Assembly: GCA_017546445.1 (NCBI GenBank)
Contig: JAFYWX010000027.1
Span: 45,065-109,064, forward strand
DNA from: Akkermansia sp.
GTDB lineage: Bacteria; Verrucomicrobiota; Verrucomicrobiia; Verrucomicrobiales; Akkermansiaceae
Direction: 5' to 3'
DNA length: 64,000 bases
The position numbers and the translations under genes are program-made. Below are positions 7,090 through 15,051 of this stretch, piece by piece (the first letter of the stretch is position 1; each line of letters starts with the position of its first letter). The notes under the pieces are model-generated. The model was not told the DNA's origin. It made no database searches and saw nothing but the letters and a program-made list of their open reading frames with translations.

Positions 7090-9255
7090 TCAGCGCTTGC
7101 GGTAAAGGCGCCAGGAACCGTCCTCGGCAACCAGTTGCCAGGCATCCGGGTGGGTGATGATGCGATAGTTTGAGCGGTGTACCGCCATGTAATCGCCGTG
7201 GCGCAGGGATTCCGGTTCCCCGGTGAGAATCTGCGCCTTGCCAGCGGAGTAGAATTGAGCGGAGTAGGGCACCTTGTTGTCTACGTAGTAGAGCGGTGCA
7301 TGCCCATCCCAATTTTGCAGTAGTTTCTGCTGGCAGCGGTATTGGATGTGGTCGAATCCGCTCCCCAGACCGAAGATGGCTACGATGGTGAGCATGGGGG
7401 CTGCTGCAAAGATGAATGCCTTGTAGTTTCGGCCCTCCTTTTCGTGAAGAGCCCAGAGGCGGCGGATGAAGAGGATGCAGAAGGCTGGTACGGCGGGAAG
7501 TATGTAGGCCGGGAGTATGTTTCTGGCCATGGTGAAGAAGATGGGCGTACTCAGCGCCCAGCACCAGAGGAAAAGGGTTTCCTGTTTGCAGAATCCTGCT
7601 ACCTTGCGGCGCAGGATGAAGGGAACCAGCAGCACCCAGGGCAGGAACATCTCTGCGGCATAGAGCCAGATGGTGCCGATGGCTCGGGAATGCCCCTTGC
7701 CGTATAAATCACCAGCCCAGCCTTTCACCAGGAATCGTTCGAAATGTTCACCGATGATGAAGTAACGCAGGAAGCCGGGGGTGGCTTGCTCTGCCGCAAT
7801 GTACCAGGGCAGGGTGAGTGCCAGCATGAGCAGCGTGCCGCAAATCCACGGTATGCGGCGCCAGAGCTCTACCCAGGCCTTTTGCCAGGCCACCCAGGCA
7901 AAGATGGGCAGCCCGCAGACTACCAGGGCAAGAGGCCCCTTGCTGAGCAGGCCGATAACCAGGCCGAGGAAGAAGAGATACCCCCAGAGGCGCCGGGGAG
8001 TCTCATCGGTCATGGCTCGGTAGAAGGTCAGCATGCTCAGCGTGGTGCCGAAGGCCAGGAAGGCATCGGTCATGACGGCACCAGCGGAAACAAAGCCCAT
8101 GGCTGAGGTGAGGAAGACGATGATGGCCGCGGTGCCTTGCTCTGCACGCCTGGTGCCGAAGGGCCACAGGAAGAAGCAGAGACCGATGCCCAGCGTGGCC
8201 AGATAAGGGGCAAGGCGGGCGGCAAATTCGTTGATGCCGAAGAGGTACATGGTGGCGGCACTGCCCCAGAAGGACAGCGGCGGCTTGCCCCAGAAGGGAA
8301 CCCCGTATTCAAATTGCGGCTGGAGCCAGTAGTTCGTTTCCACCATCTTGCGGGCCATTTCTCCATAGCGCGCTTCGGTGGTATCCATCAGGGGGTAGAT
8401 TCCCAGGCTCAGCAGGCGTGCAAGCAGCACAAAAGCCAGCACCACCAGCAGCATGGGCAGAATATTATTCCTTGCTGCGGGCAGGCTGAGCACTTTTCTG
8501 GTCTGCGGGAAGTTCTGTTTCAGCAGCAGGATGATACCGCCGATGCACAGGATGCCCCCGCCCAGATAGATGCAGGGCATGGCAAATATCTGCACCAGAT
8601 CCGGCACGCTCGTCAAATCATATATCCATTTGAAGATATGGTACAGCCCGTCATCATACAGCGCAGGAACTTCTGTCACCTCGTCAATGGCCCTTGCCTG
8701 GTAGATGAGCAGGAACGCTGCGCCGGCCGTCATCACCGGGAGCATGAGTCGGTAGGCAGAGTTCGGCACTGCGGAGGTCGGTATAAGCCGGCCGTGGAAA
8801 AGGTAGATGGTGACCAGCAGCTCGATGAGCAGAATCACCGCCATCCATTCACAATACGGCAGCTCCAGCATCTGTTCCCATGTAGCCGCGGGCGACATGA
8901 TGAAATCCCGGGTGAGCAGGTGAAAGGAATCGCCGGAGATGATTTCAACCAGCTCCTCCAGCCAGTGAATAAGGCAGAAAAGTGAAAATATGACCAGTGA
9001 GACACGCTTGTCCCAGCGTCCACCGTGAAAATCCGCCGGCAGTGCACAGAGGTATAGCATATACGGGAGAATGGTGAACAGGAAGCATGCGCTGTTTTCA
9101 TTCAGAAAGGAAAGGAGAGAATCCAGCACCTCCCCATCGGCCGGCTGGGCTACCCCCATGCACAGCAGCAGGATGAGCTCAATCAATTCAAAGAATACGT
9201 AGACGCAGATGAATGGCGCGAGACGTTGCCAATAGTAGCGCAAGAGACATGTCAT
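7090..9255 (-). CDS. ArnT/PMT-like membrane glycosyltransferase (GT39/GT83 type)
   Basis: 721 residues from ATG 9255. There are many transmembrane helices throughout. The diagnostic stretch is YPLMDTTEARYGEMARKMV followed by GKPPLSFW, matching the first periplasmic loop of ArnT-type transferases, where the acidic residues are catalytic. Such enzymes move a sugar from an undecaprenyl-phosphate carrier to lipid A or protein. The substrate here is unknown. The N-terminal 280 residues contain an extra membrane region not usual in ArnT. Start choice: an in-frame ATG at 9291 lies inside the -35 box, whereas ATG 9255 sits 6 nt after the -10 box. The gene stands alone, next to the exopolysaccharide cluster. 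Confidence 0.85.
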   Translation of the reverse strand: MTCLLRYYWQRLAPFICVYVFFELIELILLLCMGVAQPADGEVLDSLLSFLNENSACFLFTILPYMLYLCALPADFHGGRWDKRVSLVIFSLFCLIHWLEELVEIISGDSFHLLTRDFIMSPAATWEQMLELPYCEWMAVILLIELLVTIYLFHGRLIPTSAVPNSAYRLMLPVMTAGAAFLLIYQARAIDEVTEVPALYDDGLYHIFKWIYDLTSVPDLVQIFAMPCIYLGGGILCIGGIILLLKQNFPQTRKVLSLPAARNNILPMLLVVLAFVLLARLLSLGIYPLMDTTEARYGEMARKMVETNYWLQPQFEYGVPFWGKPPLSFWGSAATMYLFGINEFAARLAPYLATLGIGLCFFLWPFGTRRAEQGTAAIIVFLTSAMGFVSAGAVMTDAFLAFGTTLSMLTFYRAMTDETPRRLWGYLFFLGLVIGLLSKGPLALVVCGLPIFAWVAWQKAWVELWRRIPWICGTLLMLALTLPWYIAAEQATPGFLRYFIIGEHFERFLVKGWAGDLYGKGHSRAIGTIWLYAAEMFLPWVLLVPFILRRKVAGFCKQETLFLWCWALSTPIFFTMARNILPAYILPAVPAFCILFIRRLWALHEKEGRNYKAFIFAAAPMLTIVAIFGLGSGFDHIQYRCQQKLLQNWDGHAPLYYVDNKVPYSAQFYSAGKAQILTGEPESLRHGDYMAVHRSNYRIITHPDAWQLVAEDGSWRLYRKR

Positions 9256-9261
9256 GCCTGC

Positions 9262-9310
9262 AGAATAGCATGCATAACGGTGCACGTTCAAGAAAATAAT
9301 AACATGTTAT
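9262..9310 (-). promoter_or_regulatory. Promoter and palindromic operator candidate of the ArnT-like gene
   Basis: Minus strand: -35 TTGAAC (9286-9291), 18-bp spacer, -10 TATTCT (9262-9267), then 6 nt to ATG 9255. Just upstream of the -35 box lies a perfect 12-bp palindrome, ATAACATGTTAT (9299-9310), placed where a dimeric regulator could bind. Confidence 0.5.
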
Positions 9311-9381
9311 AACAAAAAGGCGGCATATCCGCAGGCTTTTCCCATAGCCCCCGGTACCGGGAACCGGGGGGGGCGGGAGAA

Positions 9382-9879
9382 TCATGCCTCCGTGTTGCGT
9401 GGGCAGCGTCTGGCCATGTAGCGTTCAATGGCGTAAGTCCTGTCGAAAAACTCATTCACATGAAGTGTAAGGCCTTCAATGATTTGAGAAATGTGTGGAA
9501 TATTGCACCCGAAATCACGATTTGAGTTATACGACTCAATAAGATGTGCATCACATCTGAAACTTAATCCCTGTACATTCAGTTTCTGTCCGTAAGAACT
9601 CAGGGTGCGCAGTTTTTTAGCCGCTGTGGAGTTAAAGTTCTTGTAAAGACTTATCAGCTTTTTATTCGCTTCATACAGCCCGAACTTAGCAGGCTCTGCC
9701 ACTTTTTCTGCTATGACAAATTGCGGAAAGTCCAGTAGTACCTTCCCCTCCAGGCTTGTGGCTCTCTGAATAGTTTGTGCATTTTTATTATACAAGGAAA
9801 TGAAATAGTTAATCTGCGATATCCGCAAATTCAAAAGAGTTTCAAGCTCCTTGATATCAAACTCATCGCCACTATTCAT
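9382..9879 (-). CDS. Hypothetical protein at the distal end of the EPS cluster
   Basis: 165 residues from ATG 9879. Not recognised. It is a soluble, mostly helical protein rich in Asn, Lys, Tyr and Leu (ELETLLNLRISQINYFISLY, NKKLISLYKNFNSTAAKKL) with no signal peptide or membrane helix. Its base composition looks more AT-rich than the ArnT gene beside it, like the EPS transferase block upstream. It has its own promoter (9887-9915), so it may not belong to the EPS operon. An in-frame ATG 36 bp further upstream is rejected because it would put the -35 box within the coding region. The function is unknown. Confidence 0.7.
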   Translation of the reverse strand: MNSGDEFDIKELETLLNLRISQINYFISLYNKNAQTIQRATSLEGKVLLDFPQFVIAEKVAEPAKFGLYEANKKLISLYKNFNSTAAKKLRTLSSYGQKLNVQGLSFRCDAHLIESYNSNRDFGCNIPHISQIIEGLTLHVNEFFDRTYAIERYMARRCPRNTEA

Positions 9880-9886
9880 GCACACA

Positions 9887-9915
9887 TTTATGCCGCAAGC
9901 GTCCTGAAAAGTCAA
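9887..9915 (-). promoter_or_regulatory. Promoter of the hypothetical gene 9382-9879
   Basis: Minus strand: -35 TTGACT (9910-9915), 17-bp spacer, -10 CATAAA (9887-9892), then 7 nt to ATG 9879. It is one of the clearest -35 boxes in the window. Confidence 0.6.
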
Positions 9916-9955
9916 TCTTTTTTTGTTATATATGCAAAAGAATAACTCCGAGGAA

Positions 9956-10041
9956 TTGACCTTTCCTGGATTATTTCAGTATAAGAACGTGCAGGTGGTT
10001 AGAACACACGAGGAGAACGTATCATGAAGACTGAAGAATAG
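9956..10041 (+). promoter_or_regulatory. Plus-strand promoter with Shine-Dalgarno and a 5-codon ORF
   Basis: -35 TTGACC (9956-9961), 18-bp spacer, -10 TATAAG (9980-9985). About 38 nt later comes AGGAG (10011-10015), then ATG 10024 and the peptide MKTEE ending at TAG 10041, followed by a 5-bp hairpin (10041-10056). The transcript would run antisense into the end of the flippase gene. This could be a small RNA, a leader, or a decayed gene start. The rest of the 9916-10112 gap holds nothing else recognisable. Confidence 0.35.
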
Positions 10042-10112
10042 CCTTCCAATCAAGGCGTTCTATGTGAACCGCAATAAGCGGGCGGCTTGGCTGCTCTTTA
10101 ATTATGGGGTCG

Positions 10113-11633
10113 TTATGTGTGATGTTTTGCTGCAATGGCCAGCAATGTGCGTTTTTCTTCAGTATCAAGGTACAAGAAGAACAGGACAACAAAACTGAAT
10201 AAGCCATAGGTGACAACAGCTGCAAACAAATCCAACCAGGAGTTCACTTGCCAGAGGCAGGCTGTAGCAATGCCGCCCACAACCAGAATGATTCCAGGCC
10301 AGAGCATAGGGAGATAGGTGCGGCGGAAGAACATTCCTATCATAAGCCCGGCCTTGCGTTCATAGTACAGATTAATCGTAACGCCCTGACCGAGCGCCAG
10401 GGATATGGCCGTCCCCATGAACATGCCTATAGGCCCTGAATACAAGGAAAGCGCGTAGCCCAGAGCTACGCATACCAGCGATGAGTAGAAGAGGATAATG
10501 GCACGCCCCCTGTGGAGGCTGAGAGCCTGAAGAATAGCGAGCCCTGTATTCTGCGTAAGCGGTATGATAAGCGGTATAATGACTATAGCAGCCCCCAGCC
10601 AGACTGTGCCTACATTATCCCCCATACTTTTTCCGACCCACAATCGGAGAAAATCCTTGCCCAGGAAGATAAAGCCCATCAGAATCATGGTTAGCAGGAA
10701 TAACTGCAGGCGCCCCGCTCGAATCATCATCTGGGTCAACTCCTGCCTATTGGCATCGAGAGCCACCATATGCATGAGCCTGGGTGCTAAAACGCCGGAT
10801 ATAGCCGTACTGGCCGTCATGAAATAGGTAGAAAACGATATGCCAAGGGTAAATACAGAAACCGCCGCAGTACCGCACACATTTGCCAGAATGGGAGAAC
10901 CTGCCTGCCAGTAGAAGAGGTCCATTATCTGATTCAGAAAAATCCAGACAGAGAAACCGAACATCTCACGGAAAAGCAGCCAATCAGGTTTGCCAAATTT
11001 TACTTTCACCTTCAGGGTATGAAGCGTATAGAACACGCCCCACAGATGGTTCAGAATCCCCGTGCCCACGGCGGCCACAGTCAGGCCAATAGCCTTGAAT
11101 CCGAGTAGAAGTAATGCCAGTGTAAGCCCTGTATTGAGCAGCGAACAACAGAGACTGACGACACCCGGCACCACAAACCTCTGATATGCCCCTGGTACGC
11201 ATCCCAGCGGGCGTAGCGGAATGGCCAGAATCATGTTTCCCAAAGTCAGCAGAAAAAGGATTTTCAGGGTTTCTTGCTGGTTTGCGTTCAATTTGGGAAA
11301 GAGTGCATCCAGATGGAAGAAGCAGGCAATACCTGCGGCCAGGGTAATAAGGGCTATCAGGCTGAACAGCATGATGCTTTGCCCGATGAAGTGCGCCTGA
11401 TGCTCGTGTTCCCCTTTGGCCCGGTAGGTCACCACGTATTTGCTTACCGTTGCCCCGAGTCCCAGATCCGTCAAGGCCAACCAGGCAATGATGGAGCCGC
11501 TCAGCATGAAAAGTCCATACTCTTCCACCCCCAGGTTCGCAATGACAAAGGGCGTAAGCAGGAACGACGTCGCGAGCCGTACGATGATGGATACATAATT
11601 CAGGATGGCTCCGGCTTTGATTTCGCTTGCCAT
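10113..11633 (-). CDS. wzx: Polysaccharide flippase (Wzx/RfbX, MOP superfamily)
   Basis: 506 residues with about 12-14 transmembrane helices along the whole length. The N-terminus (KAGAILNYVSIIVRLATSFLLTPFVI, then LGVEEYGLF) is characteristic of the polysaccharide transport/oligosaccharide flippase family. It should move undecaprenyl-linked repeat units across the inner membrane for assembly by the Wzy-like protein at 18297-19595. It starts 4 bp after the FrhB/pyruvyltransferase gene and is the last clear gene of the EPS operon. The symbol is assigned from family and context, not from a close match. Confidence 0.88.
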   Translation of the reverse strand: MASEIKAGAILNYVSIIVRLATSFLLTPFVIANLGVEEYGLFMLSGSIIAWLALTDLGLGATVSKYVVTYRAKGEHEHQAHFIGQSIMLFSLIALITLAAGIACFFHLDALFPKLNANQQETLKILFLLTLGNMILAIPLRPLGCVPGAYQRFVVPGVVSLCCSLLNTGLTLALLLLGFKAIGLTVAAVGTGILNHLWGVFYTLHTLKVKVKFGKPDWLLFREMFGFSVWIFLNQIMDLFYWQAGSPILANVCGTAAVSVFTLGISFSTYFMTASTAISGVLAPRLMHMVALDANRQELTQMMIRAGRLQLFLLTMILMGFIFLGKDFLRLWVGKSMGDNVGTVWLGAAIVIIPLIIPLTQNTGLAILQALSLHRGRAIILFYSSLVCVALGYALSLYSGPIGMFMGTAISLALGQGVTINLYYERKAGLMIGMFFRRTYLPMLWPGIILVVGGIATACLWQVNSWLDLFAAVVTYGLFSFVVLFFLYLDTEEKRTLLAIAAKHHT

Positions 11634-11637
11634 ATAT

Positions 11638-13977
11638 TCAGGTCAGGCTTTCCTTCAGAAAATGGATTCCCCGCTCACGTTCGGCATCATGAATCTCATT
11701 AACTCGATACCAATCAATGGTGGCATGGAGCGCATGCAACACCGCCGCTGTTGTCGGATTCGTTACCATTCTGTCTTCCAATCCAAATGTACCCAGCAGC
11801 GTATCAAAACGAGCATTCCCCCTTCTTTCATTTCCCAGGCACACAAAGGCTTTGTTGAAAATGATGGCAAACACACAACCGTGGAACGAATCAGTAATCA
11901 GGTATTCACTATCACGTATCGCGCGCAGCCACTGGGCAACGGATACAGGTTCCGAGTAGGCATCAGGGCTATTCATTTCATAGACGCCCCGGTTCATGGA
12001 TAGAGCTGCATCCTGAACAATACTATCCAGTGGTTCATTTCTATCCAGAAGGTACAAGGCAATGGTATTCTCGGGAATGGGGCATGTCTCACCATCTGCA
12101 ATAACCGAATCATAGTCGTCAAATGAAAGCAGGAGGGTCGGGTCTGGTTGCTGACTGGCATTTACCCCCATTTTCGCGCACAATGTTGTTCCGCTGGCTT
12201 CGCGTGTTGAAACCGCGCGGAATTGAGATAGCAAATGAGCGCATTCCAGATACTCCTGCTCAGAGTATTCCAGCGCATCCCGGCCAAAGGATGCAGCATA
12301 GGAAATGCTTCGTTTCCTCAGGCGCTCTGACGCCCAGCTTAAATAAAAGAAGGGCATGCGAAGCGGCTTCGCCTCCGCATTCCACACCTGGTCACTTCCA
12401 ACAATAACATGCGAAAGCTTATAACGATGTTCCAACCTGGACATCTCGCGCTCAGTGGCCAGCTTTGTCCGCCGTACGTTTCCTGGAATAAACCGCCTGC
12501 CTGCTGCACCCTGTACCCGATGCGGTAAAGGCAAGGGTGGCAGGATATGGCTTCTCCACAAGATTTCTGCAAGCAGATTTTTTGCATGGCTCAGCACGCT
12601 CTTGCCGGTATTTGTATAATGTATGGTAAACGCATCATAGCCAAGAGATTTCACTGCATGCTGCAGCGCGAAGGCTTGCAGCAAACCACCGTAATTAGAA
12701 AACAAGTTCTCTGTCAGAATCCCGACTCGAGGGCTGGGCTTGCGTGTAACCCGTTTCACAATGTGCGCCAGGACACGCAATACAGGGTTCATTTCAGAAA
12801 TATGGATTCCACAGATTGAGACTTCTCGTTCCGTGCGCCTGAGTATCTTTCTCATCGGTTCTTTTCTCCGGAGCATTTTCAGGACTGATTCCCGCAGTTT
12901 CAATACCCGGAGCAGGTGAGCCTCATCATGCCCCAGCTCTGTATCTGCAGAATGATGCGCCACACTGTACTCCTCCTCATATACCACCAATTTTCTGCTG
13001 CCTGCGAGGGATTTAATAGCCAAATCACCCTTTGCACTGTGGCAAAGTACCACTGATATCCCCTTGAAAACATTCCAGTCGGGATGATATTTTCTTACAT
13101 TCCAGAAATCACCCAGGGCTATATCCCCAATTTCAGGAATCGCATTGTTAGCATAGCTGTGCACGCACGTGAAACAAGCTTTCTTCATCGCAACGTCTGC
13201 CAGAAATACGCGCATGTAGTCATCCTTGTGCTTCAATCGAGCCATTACTTTCCCATTGCTATACTCATTTACCATCAGAAATTCCACCCATCCGTTCAGC
13301 TTATTTCTGAACTGCCATCCTGTCATCCTCGCCTGTTCATTCTGCTCTTGTTCGGCTACATACCTTTCTGCCAGCAACCGGCTGGGTACCCCATGGCAGG
13401 CTAAACTTATCGTTATCAGATTCTCGTAAGTTTTTTTCAGATAGACATTCAGCGCATGCACTTGACACGGCGTGCCGGCAAAAAGCACTTTTCGTCCTGT
13501 ATTCAAATCCATCAACACCTGCTTATACGCCATTCCGACCTCAGCCTGCACATACTTGCTGCCTCGGAATTGGGCTAGTTCCTCTTCTCGTTCAATTCTA
13601 TGAAAACGGGCTTGCAGTTTTTCCTCCCACCGCACACCATAAACGCATCCACCCTGTTGAATAATGTATTTAGCAACTTCGCTGAATACCCCCCCGCTGG
13701 AACTCTCCCGCAAAATCTGCTCATCTGTGCTCCAGGCCGCATATCCTGTAGATTGAAATGCCCCGGGTGTGTTGTCTTGTGCCTCAGCTTTTATCAGGGC
13801 CGGGCATTGTCTTGCACAAAGACCGCAGTCTACACATGCATCATTATTGACCTCCGGCACCAGGAAGCCATCCTTGTTCCACTTCATTCGGATAGCTCTC
13901 CTGGGGCAGATATTGGCACACAGTGAGCAGGCCGTACAATTCTCTGGTGCGGTTATGCTTTTTCTTATCGATTTCAT
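11638..13977 (-). CDS. FrhB-like ferredoxin protein fused to polysaccharide pyruvyl transferase
   Basis: 779 residues, two modules. Residues 1-60 hold two 4Fe-4S ferredoxin motifs: C14, C17, C20, C24 and C48, C51, C54, C58. Residues about 75-340 match the coenzyme F420 hydrogenase/dehydrogenase beta-subunit family (SSGGVFSEVAKYI, FAGTPCQVHAL, CHGVPS). Residues about 405-740 match polysaccharide pyruvyl transferase (NYGGLLQAFALQHAV, VIVGSDQVWN, TDSFHGCVFAI). The second half should add a pyruvyl ketal to a sugar of the polymer. The redox half may act on an oxidised or reduced sugar group. The two activities are often separate neighbours in capsule loci; here they are one chain. It overlaps the next upstream gene by 4 bp. 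Confidence 0.85.
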   Translation of the reverse strand: MKSIRKSITAPENCTACSLCANICPRRAIRMKWNKDGFLVPEVNNDACVDCGLCARQCPALIKAEAQDNTPGAFQSTGYAAWSTDEQILRESSSGGVFSEVAKYIIQQGGCVYGVRWEEKLQARFHRIEREEELAQFRGSKYVQAEVGMAYKQVLMDLNTGRKVLFAGTPCQVHALNVYLKKTYENLITISLACHGVPSRLLAERYVAEQEQNEQARMTGWQFRNKLNGWVEFLMVNEYSNGKVMARLKHKDDYMRVFLADVAMKKACFTCVHSYANNAIPEIGDIALGDFWNVRKYHPDWNVFKGISVVLCHSAKGDLAIKSLAGSRKLVVYEEEYSVAHHSADTELGHDEAHLLRVLKLRESVLKMLRRKEPMRKILRRTEREVSICGIHISEMNPVLRVLAHIVKRVTRKPSPRVGILTENLFSNYGGLLQAFALQHAVKSLGYDAFTIHYTNTGKSVLSHAKNLLAEILWRSHILPPLPLPHRVQGAAGRRFIPGNVRRTKLATEREMSRLEHRYKLSHVIVGSDQVWNAEAKPLRMPFFYLSWASERLRKRSISYAASFGRDALEYSEQEYLECAHLLSQFRAVSTREASGTTLCAKMGVNASQQPDPTLLLSFDDYDSVIADGETCPIPENTIALYLLDRNEPLDSIVQDAALSMNRGVYEMNSPDAYSEPVSVAQWLRAIRDSEYLITDSFHGCVFAIIFNKAFVCLGNERRGNARFDTLLGTFGLEDRMVTNPTTAAVLHALHATIDWYRVNEIHDAERERGIHFLKESLT

Positions 13978-14519
13978 GATTCAGAAAGGATTAAACTTAA
14001 TTGCGTTTCGAAAATGCCATATGTGTAACGTTCAAGTAAAAAATCCCGTCCGGTTGCTCCATATTGAGCCGCTAAGGCTGGATTTTTCATCAGCTTGCCC
14101 ATCTCTGCCGCCAAGGCTTGAGCATCATTCTCTGGAATGAGAACCCCCGATTTCCTATGCAGAACCATATCCGGTATGGCTCCCACGGCCGTGGTAATAA
14201 CAGGAAGCGCATGTTGCATTGCTTCCAGAATGACGAGCGGAAAGCAATCATCCAGGGTGGGATGCACAAGGCAATCTGCCTCGGCAAAGCGGGCGTCCTT
14301 ATCCCCAGTGTACTGCTGCCCGTGGTATGTTACTACCTTTTGAAGGGCTCTATTCTCAATTTCTCGTTCCATGCGCTCAGCTGAAATCTCAGCCGTAGGG
14401 GCACCCACGAAATGCACGTGGAAATCTGGTGCCTGATGATGTAAAAGCTGCGCGGCTTCCAGGAGTACAAAAGTTCCCTTGGATTTATTCAGATTAGAAA
14501 TAGTAAGGAAATGAAACAT
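13974..14519 (-). CDS. Glycosyltransferase family 4, C-terminal half (split gene)
   Basis: 181 residues comprising only the nucleotide-sugar-binding domain of a GT-B enzyme: FLTISNLNKSKGTFVLLEA opens the C-terminal Rossmann domain, and DDCFPLVILEAMQHALPVI carries the E-x7-E donor-binding motif. The acceptor domain is encoded by the separate frame at 14527-15051, 7 bp upstream. Together they make a normal 355-residue transferase. The two frames differ, and the intervening bases contain stops in both, so at least an indel is needed to join them. It may be a pseudogene, a sequencing error, or a true two-subunit enzyme. Its stop overlaps the next gene start by 4 bp. Confidence 0.6.
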   Translation of the reverse strand: MFHFLTISNLNKSKGTFVLLEAAQLLHHQAPDFHVHFVGAPTAEISAERMEREIENRALQKVVTYHGQQYTGDKDARFAEADCLVHPTLDDCFPLVILEAMQHALPVITTAVGAIPDMVLHRKSGVLIPENDAQALAAEMGKLMKNPALAAQYGATGRDFLLERYTYGIFETQLSLILSES

Positions 14520-14526
14520 CGTCTAC

Positions 14527-15051
14527 TCAAATTCCGTTGGGGCAAATTCGCACTTGTTCCCGCTTCACCACTGCTGAAACATCTTCAAACAGCCGCCAGG
14601 ATAGCAGGATTACTGTAGCATGCCGATATACCAGTGGCAGCAACCAGCGGTACAACGGCTTATTCACATAGCCGGCCATTCCTTTGTTGTGCTGGTGCAG
14701 AATAATCTTGCAGCGGAACACTTTAGCCAGCAGTACAAGGGGAGCATCCTTCAGAAAACCAACCCCCCGGCAGGCTATAGCCACATAGCATTTCCGGGGA
14801 CGGAACACAAGCAGCAGCCAGAAGACCTGAAGAAGTGTAGCAATGAACCGCCCACCCTTCTTCACAAGAAGCAGCGGCGTGAATCCTGCCACCTCATCAT
14901 TTCCCCGAGATGTGGACAAATTCACATATCGGCAGTCAAATCGGGTGTTGATTTTTTCACTCTGCTGAATCCGCCGGCATACCAGGCTTGAGCCGTGAAC
15001 AGGAGGAGGCAGGGGCACGATGAACAAAAGTCTGGATTTCTTCAGCATCAT
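14527..15051 (-). CDS. Glycosyltransferase family 4, N-terminal half (split gene)
   Basis: 174 residues. It starts with MLKKSRLLFIVPLPPPVHGSS, the usual beta-strand and glycine/proline loop of GT4 acceptor domains, and stops right after VRICPNGI, which is exactly the interdomain PNGI motif seen before the donor domain in this family. The donor domain continues in another frame at 13974-14519. The ATG overlaps the stop of the upstream transferase by 4 bp, so it is still embedded in the operon. Alone it would lack a nucleotide-sugar site. See the C-terminal half for alternatives. Confidence 0.6.
   Translation of the reverse strand: MMLKKSRLLFIVPLPPPVHGSSLVCRRIQQSEKINTRFDCRYVNLSTSRGNDEVAGFTPLLLVKKGGRFIATLLQVFWLLLVFRPRKCYVAIACRGVGFLKDAPLVLLAKVFRCKIILHQHNKGMAGYVNKPLYRWLLPLVYRHATVILLSWRLFEDVSAVVKREQVRICPNGI

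Noticed and set aside
9348..9370. Terminator for the hypothetical gene 9382-9879
   Set aside because: An 8-bp GC-rich hairpin (CCCCCGGT/ACCGGGGG) is present, but no T-run follows on the minus strand.
10022..10225. A 67-codon minus-strand frame overlapping the end of wzx
   Set aside because: It mostly overlaps the flippase gene in another frame, has no promoter or start signal, and shows no domain.
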